NCBI RefSeq assembly: GCF_003514505.1
Contig: NZ_DOPX01000014.1
Location: forward strand, 1-64,000
Direction: 5' to 3'
Source of the DNA: Proteiniclasticum sp.
Lineage (GTDB): Bacteria; Bacillota; Clostridia; Clostridiales; Clostridiaceae
Length of the DNA: 64,000 nt
Within the stretch, counting starts at the first letter, position 1; each line of letters begins with the position of its first letter. The notes under the pieces are model-generated. The model saw only the letters and a program-made list of their open reading frames with translations. It was not told the DNA's origin and searched no databases. The position numbers were made by a program, and so were the translations under genes. Shown here piece by piece: positions 35,752-44,057 of the stretch.

Positions 35752-35842
35752 TTTCATTTATCAAAAAATTCATGTGGATTTAAACTTCCTGTGTTAGAGT
35801 AGATAGAACTTATATAGAATGTTAGAAACGGAGTGTGATCCT

Positions 35843-37078
35843 ATGCATGAAAATTCCCCGGCACTTCTCCTCACCTTATCAGGTTCAGGAAGCGCTTTAG
35901 AAACCCTCATTAAGCTTGGTATACTGATTCTCATAGCTCTCATCATCTATTACCTCTTTCAAATCGGCAATAAGCATGTAGACGAGAAAAAGAAGCTCCG
36001 GTATGGTATCCCGCAGCTGAAACTAACCTTCTTTGTCTTGTTAGGAATTGGTGTGCTCTGGTGGATCCTAAACAATCAGGATCTTCTTGTCCCCATCATC
36101 GTGCCTTTTGTGGTGGCCGGTGTTCTTGCCTATGCCTTCAATCCGCTGGTCAAGAAGCTCATGACGCTGAAGCTTTCAAGAACCCTCTCCACTGCCATCA
36201 TTTTTATCGGTATCATTCTGGCTGTCGTAGGATTTTCCCTGGTCTTCTTCCCGATGATTGTAAAAGAAGTGAACAGTCTGGTTTCCATGCTGCCTGACCT
36301 TAGCCAGAACTGGTATGAAAAGTTCATGGCCTGGTATGAAAAAAGCATTGGCACCAATCCCAATATGCCGACAACCTTTGAAGGTGTCCTGGAGTATCTT
36401 AATATCGAAGTAGATGCCATTACCGACTGGCTCTTCCGTTCTTCAGGCACTCTGTTCTCGAAGATCGGTTCCTTTGCTTCCAGTCTTGTCCATCTGGTGA
36501 CCATTCCTGTGATCATGTTCTATTTCATGAAAGATGGCGATAAGATTGCAAAGGGTGCTAAAAAGATGGTGCTTCCTAGATGGAGAAGCTGGCTCTTCCC
36601 TCTCTCAGAAAAAATTGATGGGGTTCTTGGGGGCTTCATCCGGGGACAGCTTCTGGTTGCATTTTTTATTGGAGTGCTCAGCTCCATCGCCTTACTGATT
36701 TTAGGCGTTGAATACTGGCTCATCCTTGGCATGCTGGCTGGCATAGGAGATCTTATTCCCTATATCGGACCTTTCCTGGGTGCAGTTCCTGCTGTCTTCA
36801 TTGCTTTAACCACCGATCCTTGGAAAGCCCTTTGGGTCATCGTCGCTTTCCTCATCATTCAGCAGCTGGAAGGAAACCTCATTTCACCAAAGATTGTCGG
36901 TCACAGTGTTGGTCTTCATCCAGCCCTGATCATCTTTGTGCTTCTTGTGGGTGGTGCCCTTTGGGGCCTTGTGGGACTTCTCGTTGCTGTACCTCTGGCA
37001 GGAGTCATTAAAGTACTTCTGGAGGCCATTCTCGATTGGTTCAAAAAACATTATCCTTCTATTTTTGAAGCTTCATAA
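35843..37078 (+). CDS. AI-2E family (PerM-type) membrane protein
   Basis: The 411-residue protein has about eight membrane helices. The conserved GGFIRGQLLVAFFIGVLSSI segment lies near 262-281, GIGDLIPYIGPFLGAVPAV near 302-320 and LEGNLISPKIVGHSVGLHP near 344-362. These define the AI-2E/PerM exporter family. Members include autoinducer-2 exporters and Na+/H+ antiporters, so substrate is open. The ATG at 35843 follows GGAG by 9 bases. A second family member is coded at 42520-43737. It is a single-gene unit with a clear terminator. Confidence 0.9.
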   Translation: MHENSPALLLTLSGSGSALETLIKLGILILIALIIYYLFQIGNKHVDEKKKLRYGIPQLKLTFFVLLGIGVLWWILNNQDLLVPIIVPFVVAGVLAYAFNPLVKKLMTLKLSRTLSTAIIFIGIILAVVGFSLVFFPMIVKEVNSLVSMLPDLSQNWYEKFMAWYEKSIGTNPNMPTTFEGVLEYLNIEVDAITDWLFRSSGTLFSKIGSFASSLVHLVTIPVIMFYFMKDGDKIAKGAKKMVLPRWRSWLFPLSEKIDGVLGGFIRGQLLVAFFIGVLSSIALLILGVEYWLILGMLAGIGDLIPYIGPFLGAVPAVFIALTTDPWKALWVIVAFLIIQQLEGNLISPKIVGHSVGLHPALIIFVLLVGGALWGLVGLLVAVPLAGVIKVLLEAILDWFKKHYPSIFEAS

Positions 37079-37083
37079 TGAAG

Positions 37084-37111
37084 AAAGCTCCTGGAAAAAT
37101 CCGGGAGCTTT
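37084..37111 (+). terminator. Terminator after the AI-2E family gene
   Basis: The stem AAAGCTCCTGG pairs with CCGGGAGCTTT (one G-T pair) and continues into TTCTTTTT. Confidence 0.86.
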
Positions 37112-37315
37112 TCTTTTTGCCTGTGATTCTATAAAAGTCTACGTGGGTCTTTTAGTGGATCTTCTGGATCCACTTCTTTTTCATTTAGATCAAGGCCCGG
37201 ATCTCCTCTTCGGATACCATCCTTCTCATAGTCTTCCTCCTCATAAAAGCTTAAAACCGCTTTTTCCTTGCGGACTTCATCCTCATCCACTTCATACTGC
37301 CCCAGCACCGTTGCC

Positions 37316-37461
37316 AAAACATTATAGAACTCTATAGTTTTGTTTCATTCCCCATTCATCGTGTCCGATTTTGCCTAGGCTACTTTCGTTTGATATAACA
37401 CTCCAAGGGCGTAAATTCCCATACAACGCATGGTACATATTAACAGCTATCTTTCAGGTGA
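37316..37461 (-). ncRNA. Candidate omega RNA (TnpB guide RNA) region
   Basis: The 146 bases after the tnpB stop, ending at the element border, are where TnpB nucleases of this family take their omega RNA. On the minus strand it begins after the TAA at 37462 and runs to the border. GAATGGGGAATGAAAC at about 37342-37357 may be the scaffold end. Placement is inferred from TnpB systems in general; I have not folded it. Confidence 0.45.
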
Positions 37462-38586
37462 TTAGGCCGCTAATCCATATCGAGAGAGATTTATGCTGGC
37501 GTTATAATCCCTATCTATAACGCAACCACATTCCTCACATATATAGTTCCTTTCTGATAGTGAAAGTCTTGATTTTACATGCCCACAATCACTACATGTC
37601 TTTGACGATGGGTACCATGTATCAACCTCTACAAATTCTATCCCATTAAACTCACACTTATACTTCATCTGCCTTCTGAACTCGTATAAGCCTTGCCTCC
37701 CAATAGCCTTTGCTAAGTGTCTATTACTCATCATACCTCTAATATTAAGAGTCTCCATAACAACTCGAGATGGTTTGGTTTTCACGATCTCACTTGTCGT
37801 CTGGTGCAAATAGTTACTTCTTATATTACTAATTTCCCTATGAAGCAGCTTAATCTGCTTCTCCAGTTTCACTATGTTACTGGTTTTTACGAACTTTCCT
37901 CCGATCTTATTCATCTCATATTTCCTGGACACCTGACGCTGTAACCTGCGTAGCTTCTTCTCCTTCTTCCTCATCTCTTTACTTTTGTTTATATTCTTAT
38001 ATACCTTTCCATTAGAACATACTGCCAGGTCTTTAATCCCAACATCAATACCTAAGCTCTCACCAGTCAATTCTAACTCAGGCTTTTCCATTTCTACCCC
38101 AACAGCTACATACCAGTATTTCCCATCATAGGAAACTCTGGGGCTACTGTACTTCTTCCCCAATGGAATCTGATTTTTCTTTATACTTACCCAACCAACC
38201 TTCTCTAATAATACACTGCTATCCCTGAATTTAATTTTCATATTGTCATTGTAAAATGAAGGCTTTGACCTTTTTCTACTCTTAAACTTCGGTTTTTCAG
38301 ATACCTTCTTAAAGTACCTCTTGTAAGCATCACAGGCATCTTTTACAGCCTGCTTTGCTACATTGTTTGAAACCTCACTTAACCACCTGTACTCCTCTTC
38401 CTTCTTCATCTGAGTAATCTCTTTCCTCAATTCATTGTCAGAAATGAATTTATTTCCATTGTTATAGTTTTCTTCTTGTCTCGCTAGAGTCCAATTATAC
38501 ACAAACCTAGCAGTGCCAGCAGATCTCCATAAGGCCTTCTCCTGCTCTTCACTAGGAAATAGCCTCACTTTCCTCCCCAGTATCAT
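37462..38586 (-). CDS. tnpB: TnpB RNA-guided nuclease of the IS607 element
   Basis: TnpB proteins are RNA-guided DNA nucleases, ancestors of Cas12, that help transposons persist by cutting the empty donor site. The 374-residue protein appears complete. The N-terminal helix-turn-helix-like region is LFPSEEQEKALWRSAGTARF. The RuvC residues are D181 in LGIDVGIKDL, E278 in VVMETL and D360 in DRDYNAS. The zinc finger has C331, C334, C350 and C353. All catalytic residues are present. The ATG follows AAGGAG by 10 bases and overlaps the end of the old tnpA frame. Expression now depends on whatever promoter remains upstream. Confidence 0.93.
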   Translation of the reverse strand: MILGRKVRLFPSEEQEKALWRSAGTARFVYNWTLARQEENYNNGNKFISDNELRKEITQMKKEEEYRWLSEVSNNVAKQAVKDACDAYKRYFKKVSEKPKFKSRKRSKPSFYNDNMKIKFRDSSVLLEKVGWVSIKKNQIPLGKKYSSPRVSYDGKYWYVAVGVEMEKPELELTGESLGIDVGIKDLAVCSNGKVYKNINKSKEMRKKEKKLRRLQRQVSRKYEMNKIGGKFVKTSNIVKLEKQIKLLHREISNIRSNYLHQTTSEIVKTKPSRVVMETLNIRGMMSNRHLAKAIGRQGLYEFRRQMKYKCEFNGIEFVEVDTWYPSSKTCSDCGHVKSRLSLSERNYICEECGCVIDRDYNASINLSRYGLAA

Positions 38587-38837
38587 TCTCTAACAACTCC
38601 TTCATCATCTTCTTTTTGCTTAGATGAACTCACCCTGTAGTATCCTATTATCCTTCTATTTTTAACTTTAATACCGATTATGCTTAAAAAATGATTTAGC
38701 TGTTCCTGAAAATAGTATCTGTACCCAGTTGGAGCTATATGGTGTGGTTTAAACAAGTCTTTTTTACCCCATTCTCTTAATGTTTGAGCATTTTTACCTA
38801 TGAGCTCTGCAAATTCACCAATCGTATACTACTTCAT
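38552..38837 (-). pseudogene. tnpA: tnpA remnant (IS607 serine recombinase)
   Basis: The remnant starts with ATG AAG at 38837 and then TAG at 38829-38831, a stop at codon 3. Beyond it the frame reads YTIGEFAELIGKNAQTLREW, a MerR-like helix-turn-helix. It continues to IIGYYRVSSSKQKEDD, the start of the resolvase catalytic domain with its serine. There the sequence jumps: the other frame reads MMKELLENDTGEESEAIS and stops at 38552, which looks like the normal C-terminus of these recombinases. About 120 residues of the catalytic domain are missing. The junction GATGATGAAG suggests deletion at a short direct repeat. The recombinase must be inactive. Confidence 0.85.
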
Positions 38838-39435
38838 ATAATCACCTTTCTTCTAGCATAACTTAAACATTGAAGTAATTAAATATATTAAATAGATTTA
38901 TAGAAACTCTTGTAATGTTATAGTCACTGTTATTCTGCCTCCCGTAAATTAAGGCTTCTCCCATCAGCGATGGGTCCAGCAGCAAGAACAGGTCCTCCTC
39001 ATGGTGCAGCAATGGCTCCCATGCCGAGGAAAAATTCTTCTGTCGTGGAAACTCCATCTTTTTTACGATCCTCCATGGGAAGCTCCTCGATGACGCCCTT
39101 GGGTATCTTCTTCTTCAATGGATCGATCCACTCCCCTTCTTTCAAGAGCACTAAGATCTCATGTTCCAGAAAACCATACTTCTTCAGCCTCCGGATGGCT
39201 TTCAACGCCTGTTCTTTTGTTTCAAATATACCTGCAACTCTATTCATCTCTTTTCCTCCACACATTTTTTATTGTGTTATAAACGTGTATAGAGAACGAC
39301 TGAAAACGGAGGATAACCATTTCATCAACAGAGGGAAAAGATTTGGAAAAAGGACTATACACAGCTTCACAGACCATTCATGAAGTGAATCTTTCTTTGA
39401 ATTCTTTATGAAAGCAGTTTACCAAAAAGAAAAGA

Positions 39436-39455
39436 GAGTTCTTATTTGAGAACTC
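39436..39455 (-). terminator. Terminator after ptsG
   Basis: GAGTTCT (39436-39442) pairs with AGAACTC (39449-39455). On the minus strand the stem is followed by CTTTTCTTTTTGG. Confidence 0.75.
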
Positions 39456-39466
39456 CCTGAAAACAT

Positions 39467-41455
39467 CTATTTTACGATGAGCACGTCCTGCGCAGGATCT
39501 ACCAGCCCGGAGGTGATGATTTTCATCTCGTGAACCTGATCCATGTTGGTCACCACCACTTCTATGATGCTGGATTTGGCTTCCTTCTTCACAAGATCCC
39601 AGTCCACTTCCATGAGAGGTGTTCCGATCTCCACTTTCTGACCGATTTCAGCCAGTCTTCTGAATCCTCTACCTTCCATTTTCACGGTATCGATGCCGAT
39701 GTGCAGAAGAACTTCCAGTCCGCTTTCTGTGATGAAAGCCAATGCATGATTGGTGTCAAAAATATGAGCAATCTCTCCACGGACCGGTGAAACAACGGTT
39801 CCTTCATGTGGATCTATGGCGAAGCCGTCACCAATCATCTTTTCTGCGAAAAGAGCATCCGGAACTTCAGTAAGATCCAGCACCTTACCCTTCACAGGAG
39901 AAGCCATGATGGTTTCAATAATAGAAGCACCCTGCTCATGGTCTTCATCCTTACTTTCAGTCCCCACAACCTTCACCGCTTCAGGATTATCCATGATGAC
40001 CTTGATTTCATCTTTCAGTGCTTCCGCTTCTGTGCCGAAAATGACCTGAATTCCGCTCTGTCCCACTTCCAAGACTCCTGGAGAGCCTAGAGCTTTGAGA
40101 CGATTTTTGTCTACTTTCTTGGTGTCAAAAACTTCCAGTCTGAGCCTTGTGATACAAGCATCGATTGCCTTGATGTTATTTGTATTTCCTAAAGCCTTCA
40201 GTACTTCTACTGCTTTCTCTGTGACAGGAACTGCTTCTTTCTGAGTTTCGTCGGTGTCTCTACCTGGAGTCTTCAGATCCAGCTTCTTGATGAGGAAGTA
40301 GAACGCTGCGAAGTAGAGCGCTCCAATGACAAGGCCTACTGGAAGAAGCATCCATGGATTTCCAGCATTTCCTGTGGTGATGCTGACCACATAGTCAATG
40401 AGAGATGAGGTGAAGGTTTCTGTGAGTCTTACACCAAAGAGGTTCATCAGAAGTCCACCCACAAAGGCCAAGGAGATATGCGCGATGTAAAGCACTGGAG
40501 CAACAAACATAAAGGCAAACTCAATGGGTTCTGTGATACCCGTAATGATGGAAGTAAGAGCTGCAGTCAGCATCACGCCTCCAATGGCTTTCTTGTTCTT
40601 TGGCAGTGCTCTCAAGTAGATGGCAAGTGCTGCCGCTGGCAGACCAAAGATTTTTAAAGGATATTCAGCCGCTGTGATGGCTCCTGCAGTAGGGTCTCCA
40701 GCAAAGAATCTGGCAATCTCTCCCACATAAGTCTGTCCATCTGCTGCCACATAGGTGCCAAACTGTGTGGTGAACGGAGTCTTGAACACATGATGCAGTC
40801 CTGTTGGAATCAGCGCTCTATTACCGAAGGCATAAATCGCACCCCCTAAACGGAATCCAAAGATTTCTGCATCTATCGCCATCTGTCCAAGGGCATTGAT
40901 GCCATTCTGGATAGGTGGCCATACAAATCCCAGGGCAACGCCGAGAAGAATGGAAACTACGACCATGATGATGGGCACCAGTCTTTTGCCTTCAAAGAAG
41001 CCAAGAACAGGATGAAGTTTCGTTTTAAAGTATCTCTGGTAGATTTTTGCTGCAATGATACCAATGATGATTCCGCTGAAGACCCCCATATTGATCGGAT
41101 CTGCAAGGTTCTGAGCTGCAGACATGATGTCCAGCACTTTGATCAGAACCACATATCCTACAACGGCTGCAAGACCGGAAACGGCTTCTCCTGCTGTGAA
41201 TCCTATGGCTACACCAACGGCAAAAATAAGGGGCAGGTTTTCAAATACAATAAGGCCGCCGCTGAAAAGCACCTTCACAAACACATCCAGCACAGGACTG
41301 TTTGCTAAAGTCTCCGCACCCGCCAGCTGCTCGATGATACGGGATAGTGCGACCATGAGTCCTGCCGCTGGCAGTACAGACACCGGAAGCATCAGTGATT
41401 TTCCGACTTTCTGCAAGATCGCAAAGAATCCGCCGGATTTTTTCTTGGTTTTCAT
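39467..41455 (-). CDS. ptsG: PTS glucose-type transporter EIICBA
   Basis: This PTS permease takes up and phosphorylates glucose or N-acetylglucosamine. The 662-residue protein has domains in the order IIC, IIB, IIA. The membrane part has GRALIPTGLHH-like sequence (NRALIPTGLHHVF near 235) and GITEPIEFAFMF near 320. The IIB phospho-cysteine is in DACITRLRLEV near 440. The IIA part has GTVVSPVRGEIAHIFDTNHA near 548 and the phospho-histidine in VLLHIGIDTV near 580. The GlcT-like gene upstream and the terminator-bearing leader favour the glucose type, but GlcNAc cannot be excluded. The start is set by AAAGGAGG. Confidence 0.88.
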   Translation of the reverse strand: MKTKKKSGGFFAILQKVGKSLMLPVSVLPAAGLMVALSRIIEQLAGAETLANSPVLDVFVKVLFSGGLIVFENLPLIFAVGVAIGFTAGEAVSGLAAVVGYVVLIKVLDIMSAAQNLADPINMGVFSGIIIGIIAAKIYQRYFKTKLHPVLGFFEGKRLVPIIMVVVSILLGVALGFVWPPIQNGINALGQMAIDAEIFGFRLGGAIYAFGNRALIPTGLHHVFKTPFTTQFGTYVAADGQTYVGEIARFFAGDPTAGAITAAEYPLKIFGLPAAALAIYLRALPKNKKAIGGVMLTAALTSIITGITEPIEFAFMFVAPVLYIAHISLAFVGGLLMNLFGVRLTETFTSSLIDYVVSITTGNAGNPWMLLPVGLVIGALYFAAFYFLIKKLDLKTPGRDTDETQKEAVPVTEKAVEVLKALGNTNNIKAIDACITRLRLEVFDTKKVDKNRLKALGSPGVLEVGQSGIQVIFGTEAEALKDEIKVIMDNPEAVKVVGTESKDEDHEQGASIIETIMASPVKGKVLDLTEVPDALFAEKMIGDGFAIDPHEGTVVSPVRGEIAHIFDTNHALAFITESGLEVLLHIGIDTVKMEGRGFRRLAEIGQKVEIGTPLMEVDWDLVKKEAKSSIIEVVVTNMDQVHEMKIITSGLVDPAQDVLIVK

Positions 41456-41501
41456 AAGATTTTCCTCCTTTAACTTTTGAAAACGGGATATCGCTTGGAA
41501 T

Positions 41502-41575
41502 AAAAAAAGCATGAGCTCATACAGAAAGTAAAGGCCAAATAGACTTTGGTCTTCTTTCTTTGTATCAACTCATGC
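41502..41575 (-). promoter_or_regulatory. Antiterminator-type leader terminator of ptsG
   Basis: On the minus strand GCATGAG (41575-41569) pairs with CTCATGC (41515-41509), followed by seven T. Inner pairings TGATACA/TGTAT, GAAAG/CTTTC and GACCAAAG/TTTGGCC lie between. It sits between glcT and ptsG. This arrangement matches RAT-terminator leaders that GlcT/LicT-type proteins bind to let transcription continue. The exact RAT bases are not resolved by eye. Confidence 0.78.
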
Positions 41576-41598
41576 CTGATCGAATCAGTTACACGGAA

Positions 41599-42435
41599 CT
41601 ATTTTTTACTATGATTTAATTTATATAAGTGCAGGGCGATATACCCGATTTCGTTTTCAGGAACTACTATACCAATATTTTTCTTCAAAAGCAAGCCTAT
41701 ATTTTCCGAGATTTTATACTCGAAGGGAAAATCTTTTTTCATTTTGTCCAAAAGAAGATTCTCAATGGTTTCATTTTTTACACAGCGCTCAATGAGGCCC
41801 CGGAGATGTGAAACCAGTCTGACACTGTCAAAGGAGTTCTCTTCTAAAGTGAGTCCCAGCTTATCCTCAATGTACGGAACCACCTGGCTGATGGCCTTCA
41901 CATAAGACAAAGAATCGGACTTTTTCCCACCCATCCGTCCCCCATGGATGTGGAACGTGATAAAGCCTATCTCACTTTCAGGAATCTCAATATTCATCTG
42001 CTCTTTGAGAATTTCCACCGCTTTTTCCGCAATGGCAAACTCCTTTTTATAAAGCATCCTGGTCTCCAGAAGAAAAGGATTCACAATTTCAATGCCTTCC
42101 CGGATCCTTGAAAGGGCGAAGTTGATGTGATCGATGAGTCCAAAATGGATGTTCACATGGAGCGTTTCTCCAAGCTCCTTCTCAGCCATAGACACAATCT
42201 CTTCCACAATCCTTACAATCTTCTCGTCAGTGGTTTCTAGGAGGTGCTCGTACTGATTCTTATTGGTCTCATCCACCTGGATGAACACATTCTCGATGAG
42301 ATTCGACTCCAAAAGAATGGACCCTTTTTTCTTGTTGAATCCAATACCCTTCCCAATGAGGATATACTCGTTCTGACCAAGGCTCACCAGAACCGCATTG
42401 TTGTTGAATGTCTTTTTGACCAGATAACTCTTCAT
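41599..42435 (-). CDS. glcT: Transcription antiterminator of the BglG/GlcT family
   Basis: The 278-residue protein binds an RNA hairpin in the leader of its PTS target when sugar is present. The N-terminal CAT RNA-binding domain begins MKSYLVKKTFNNNAVLVSLG. Two PRD domains follow, with histidines in VNIHFGLIDHINFAL (about 95-109), FITFHIHGG (about 158-166), RLVSHLRGLIER (about 203-214) and GYIALHLYKL (about 262-271). PTS enzymes phosphorylate these histidines. The start is chosen as the ATG 8 bases after AAGGAGG, not a GTG inside that site. It lies just upstream of ptsG, so GlcT is the natural reading. Confidence 0.9.
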   Translation of the reverse strand: MKSYLVKKTFNNNAVLVSLGQNEYILIGKGIGFNKKKGSILLESNLIENVFIQVDETNKNQYEHLLETTDEKIVRIVEEIVSMAEKELGETLHVNIHFGLIDHINFALSRIREGIEIVNPFLLETRMLYKKEFAIAEKAVEILKEQMNIEIPESEIGFITFHIHGGRMGGKKSDSLSYVKAISQVVPYIEDKLGLTLEENSFDSVRLVSHLRGLIERCVKNETIENLLLDKMKKDFPFEYKISENIGLLLKKNIGIVVPENEIGYIALHLYKLNHSKK

Positions 42436-42462
42436 AGACCTCACCTCCTTTTCAATACACTG

Positions 42463-42492
42463 ATTCTACAGAAGAGGGAATCCCATTGTCAA
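42463..42492 (-). promoter_or_regulatory. Promoter of glcT
   Basis: On the minus strand a perfect TTGACA (42487-42492) and TAGAAT (42463-42468) are 18 bases apart, about 30 bases before the start codon. Confidence 0.78.
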
Positions 42493-42519
42493 TCATTCAT
42501 GTAAATGTTTCCGAATCTC

Positions 42520-43737
42520 TTACTCTTCTTTATTCAGATCCTTGCTGTTTTTCTCCTCCGTCAGAACTCCCGGTTCTCCATACTGGGCTGTATTTACCGG
42601 CAGCCCCTTCGCCTCCAGCTTCAGTTCCACATATTCCTTTACAATGGAGTATACCAGCACAAATATGGGCACACCCACAATGAGACCCATGACCCCTAAA
42701 AACTTTCCAGCCACGAGAATAGAGAATAGAATCCAGAAGGAGGAGATGCCAAGGGACTCTCCCAGAATCTTCGGTCCGATGTAATTCCCATCCAGCTGCT
42801 GCAGAAGGAAAATGAACAGAAGGAACCACAGGGCTTTCACAGGAGAGACAAACAGTATGATGATGAAGGATGGAATGGCTCCAATGAAAGGTCCAAAAAA
42901 TGGAATGATATTGGTGACACCGATGATGAAGCTCACAAGCTCTGTATAAGGCATCTTAAAGAGGCTCAGACAGACAAACGCAATGATTCCGATGATAAGA
43001 GAATCCAGGACTTTGCCCACAAGAAACTTACTGAAAATCGTTTGGGTTCGTGTGAGAAGCTTTATGGTCTTTTCCGCATGTCTTGGTGCAAGAACGCCGT
43101 ACAGGACTTTCTTGCCTGTGGCTAGGAACTTTCTTTTATCACTGAGAAGATACAGGGATACCACAATACCCAGGAACACATTCCAGATGGAAGTGGCAGT
43201 GCTTCTGATGAATCCCACCGTTGCAGGGAGGATCTCTTTCACAAGATTGTTGAGCGATACGCTCAGCTCATCCCAGCGCTGCTGCAGGAACGTAACCACT
43301 CTTGGATCCAGGGTATATCGCTCATTGAGATCCTCAATGAGATTACTGATGTTCGTGATATATTTCGGCAGTTCCATGACAAGACCTGTAATACTCGCCA
43401 CAAGCTGTGGCAGAATGAATGCCAGAAACAGCGCAATAAAAGCAGCGGCTGCAAAGTATCCTAGAATCAGTGAAAGAACTTCTTTCCTTCTACGGAGCTC
43501 CGGCTTGCCAAGAGCTGTTTTACTCAGCCATTTATCTGCAAATACCACTAGAAAATTGATGACATAGGCAATGACAAACCCATAGATAAACGGATAAAGA
43601 ATAGACATATAACGGCCTATGGCATTCAGGAATCCATCCAGTCCCGACATAATGAGAAAAAAGAGAATTGAGGATGCGATGACAAGAAAGGCATAGACAG
43701 CTATGGTTGAATATTTTCTGTTCCAGTCGATTTTCAC
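42520..43737 (-). CDS. AI-2E family (PerM-type) membrane protein
   Basis: The 405-residue protein has about seven to eight membrane helices. It carries the family blocks LVGKVLDSLIIGIIAFVCLS near 228 and GVTNIIPFFGPFIGAIPSFI near 268. LDGNYIGPKILGESLGISSF follows near 312. It is a second AI-2E/PerM-family member, related to but clearly different from the one at 35843. The GTG at 43737 is chosen because GGAGG lies 9 bases upstream. An ATG 105 bases earlier lacks such a site and would add unlike residues. The C-terminal tail is charged. Substrate is unknown. Confidence 0.88.
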   Translation of the reverse strand: MKIDWNRKYSTIAVYAFLVIASSILFFLIMSGLDGFLNAIGRYMSILYPFIYGFVIAYVINFLVVFADKWLSKTALGKPELRRRKEVLSLILGYFAAAAFIALFLAFILPQLVASITGLVMELPKYITNISNLIEDLNERYTLDPRVVTFLQQRWDELSVSLNNLVKEILPATVGFIRSTATSIWNVFLGIVVSLYLLSDKRKFLATGKKVLYGVLAPRHAEKTIKLLTRTQTIFSKFLVGKVLDSLIIGIIAFVCLSLFKMPYTELVSFIIGVTNIIPFFGPFIGAIPSFIIILFVSPVKALWFLLFIFLLQQLDGNYIGPKILGESLGISSFWILFSILVAGKFLGVMGLIVGVPIFVLVYSIVKEYVELKLEAKGLPVNTAQYGEPGVLTEEKNSKDLNKEE

Positions 43738-43832
43738 TCTGATCGGCCTCCAAACACATAATATATAAATTATACCGTACTTTTCCATGATTTTGCTTAA
43801 GGATACTGAAGATTCACTCAGACAGCTAAAAA

Positions 43833-43871
43833 AAAGAGCCAAAAAGAAGATACACTTCTTTTCAGCTCTTT
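43833..43871 (-). terminator. Terminator after the ribbon-helix-helix gene
   Basis: On the minus strand AAAGAGC...AAAAGAAG pairs with CTTCTTTT...GCTCTTT and is followed by a T run, 10 bases past the small gene. Confidence 0.85.
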
Positions 43872-43880
43872 CATCTCTTC

Positions 43881-44021
43881 TTACTTATTTCTGTTCAGAA
43901 GTACCCAAAGAATATAATTGTTCAGAGATCTGAAATCTTTTTCTGCTTCCTTAGCCAGTTCTTCTTTCAGTTCCACAGGCATAGTGAACAGAATCTTTGT
44001 CTTTTCATCCTTATTTTTCAT
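43881..44021 (-). CDS. Small ribbon-helix-helix protein, 46 residues
   Basis: The protein begins MKNKDEKTKILFTMPVELKE and ends FRSLNNYILWVLLNRNK. A short beta strand (KTKILFTMP) followed by two helices with the turn FRSLNNYI is the layout of Arc/MetJ-type ribbon-helix-helix DNA-binding proteins, which act as dimers. The start follows AAAGGAG at 8 bases. A near-consensus promoter and a strong terminator frame it as its own unit. A palindrome ATTTCAGTGAAAT between promoter and gene could be its own operator. No toxin gene adjoins it, so a toxin-antitoxin role is not supported. Confidence 0.85.
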   Translation of the reverse strand: MKNKDEKTKILFTMPVELKEELAKEAEKDFRSLNNYILWVLLNRNK

Positions 44022-44057
44022 CACGCATTCTCCTTTATATAATTATTGATTTCGTCC

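Larger units (their letters stand above)
37316..38939 (-). mobile_element. IS607-family element with dead tnpA and intact tnpB
   Basis: The element of about 1.6 kb contains a tnpA remnant with an N-terminal MerR-like helix-turn-helix, followed by tnpB, both leftwards, the IS607 gene order. GG dinucleotides (read as CC on the plus strand) lie at both inferred borders, 37314-37315 and 38938-38939. IS607 family members insert at GG without a longer target duplication. No terminal inverted repeats are seen, which also fits. It interrupts a stress-protein-like gene. The DNA looks more AT-rich than its neighbours. It should not move by itself because its recombinase is broken. Confidence 0.85.
37129..39247 (-). 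pseudogene. Stress-protein-like gene split by IS607 and carrying a stop
   Basis: The 5' part (39247 down to 38940) reads MNRVAGIFETKEQALKAIRR and reaches GMGAIAAP, then TGA at 38999-39001, then in frame GGPVLAAGPIADG. GAxAIP-GxGPxxAAGPIA is the usual glycine-rich motif of YflT/DUF1269-type general stress proteins. The 3' part (37313 down to 37129) reads TVLGQYEVDEDEVRKEKAV onward. If the DNA between the two GG dinucleotides is removed, NLREA joins TVLGQYEV without a frame break. The intact gene would have coded about 165 residues. The start follows GGAGG. Family assignment is by eye, and joining of the two parts is inference from frame and target site. Confidence 0.7.

Noticed and set aside
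38863..39057. 64-codon frame reading MEFPRQKNFSS
   Set aside because: It is out of frame with the stress-gene remnant, which explains the region better.
43881..44021. Toxin-antitoxin module around the ribbon-helix-helix gene
   Set aside because: No second small gene lies on either side; strong terminator and promoter isolate it.
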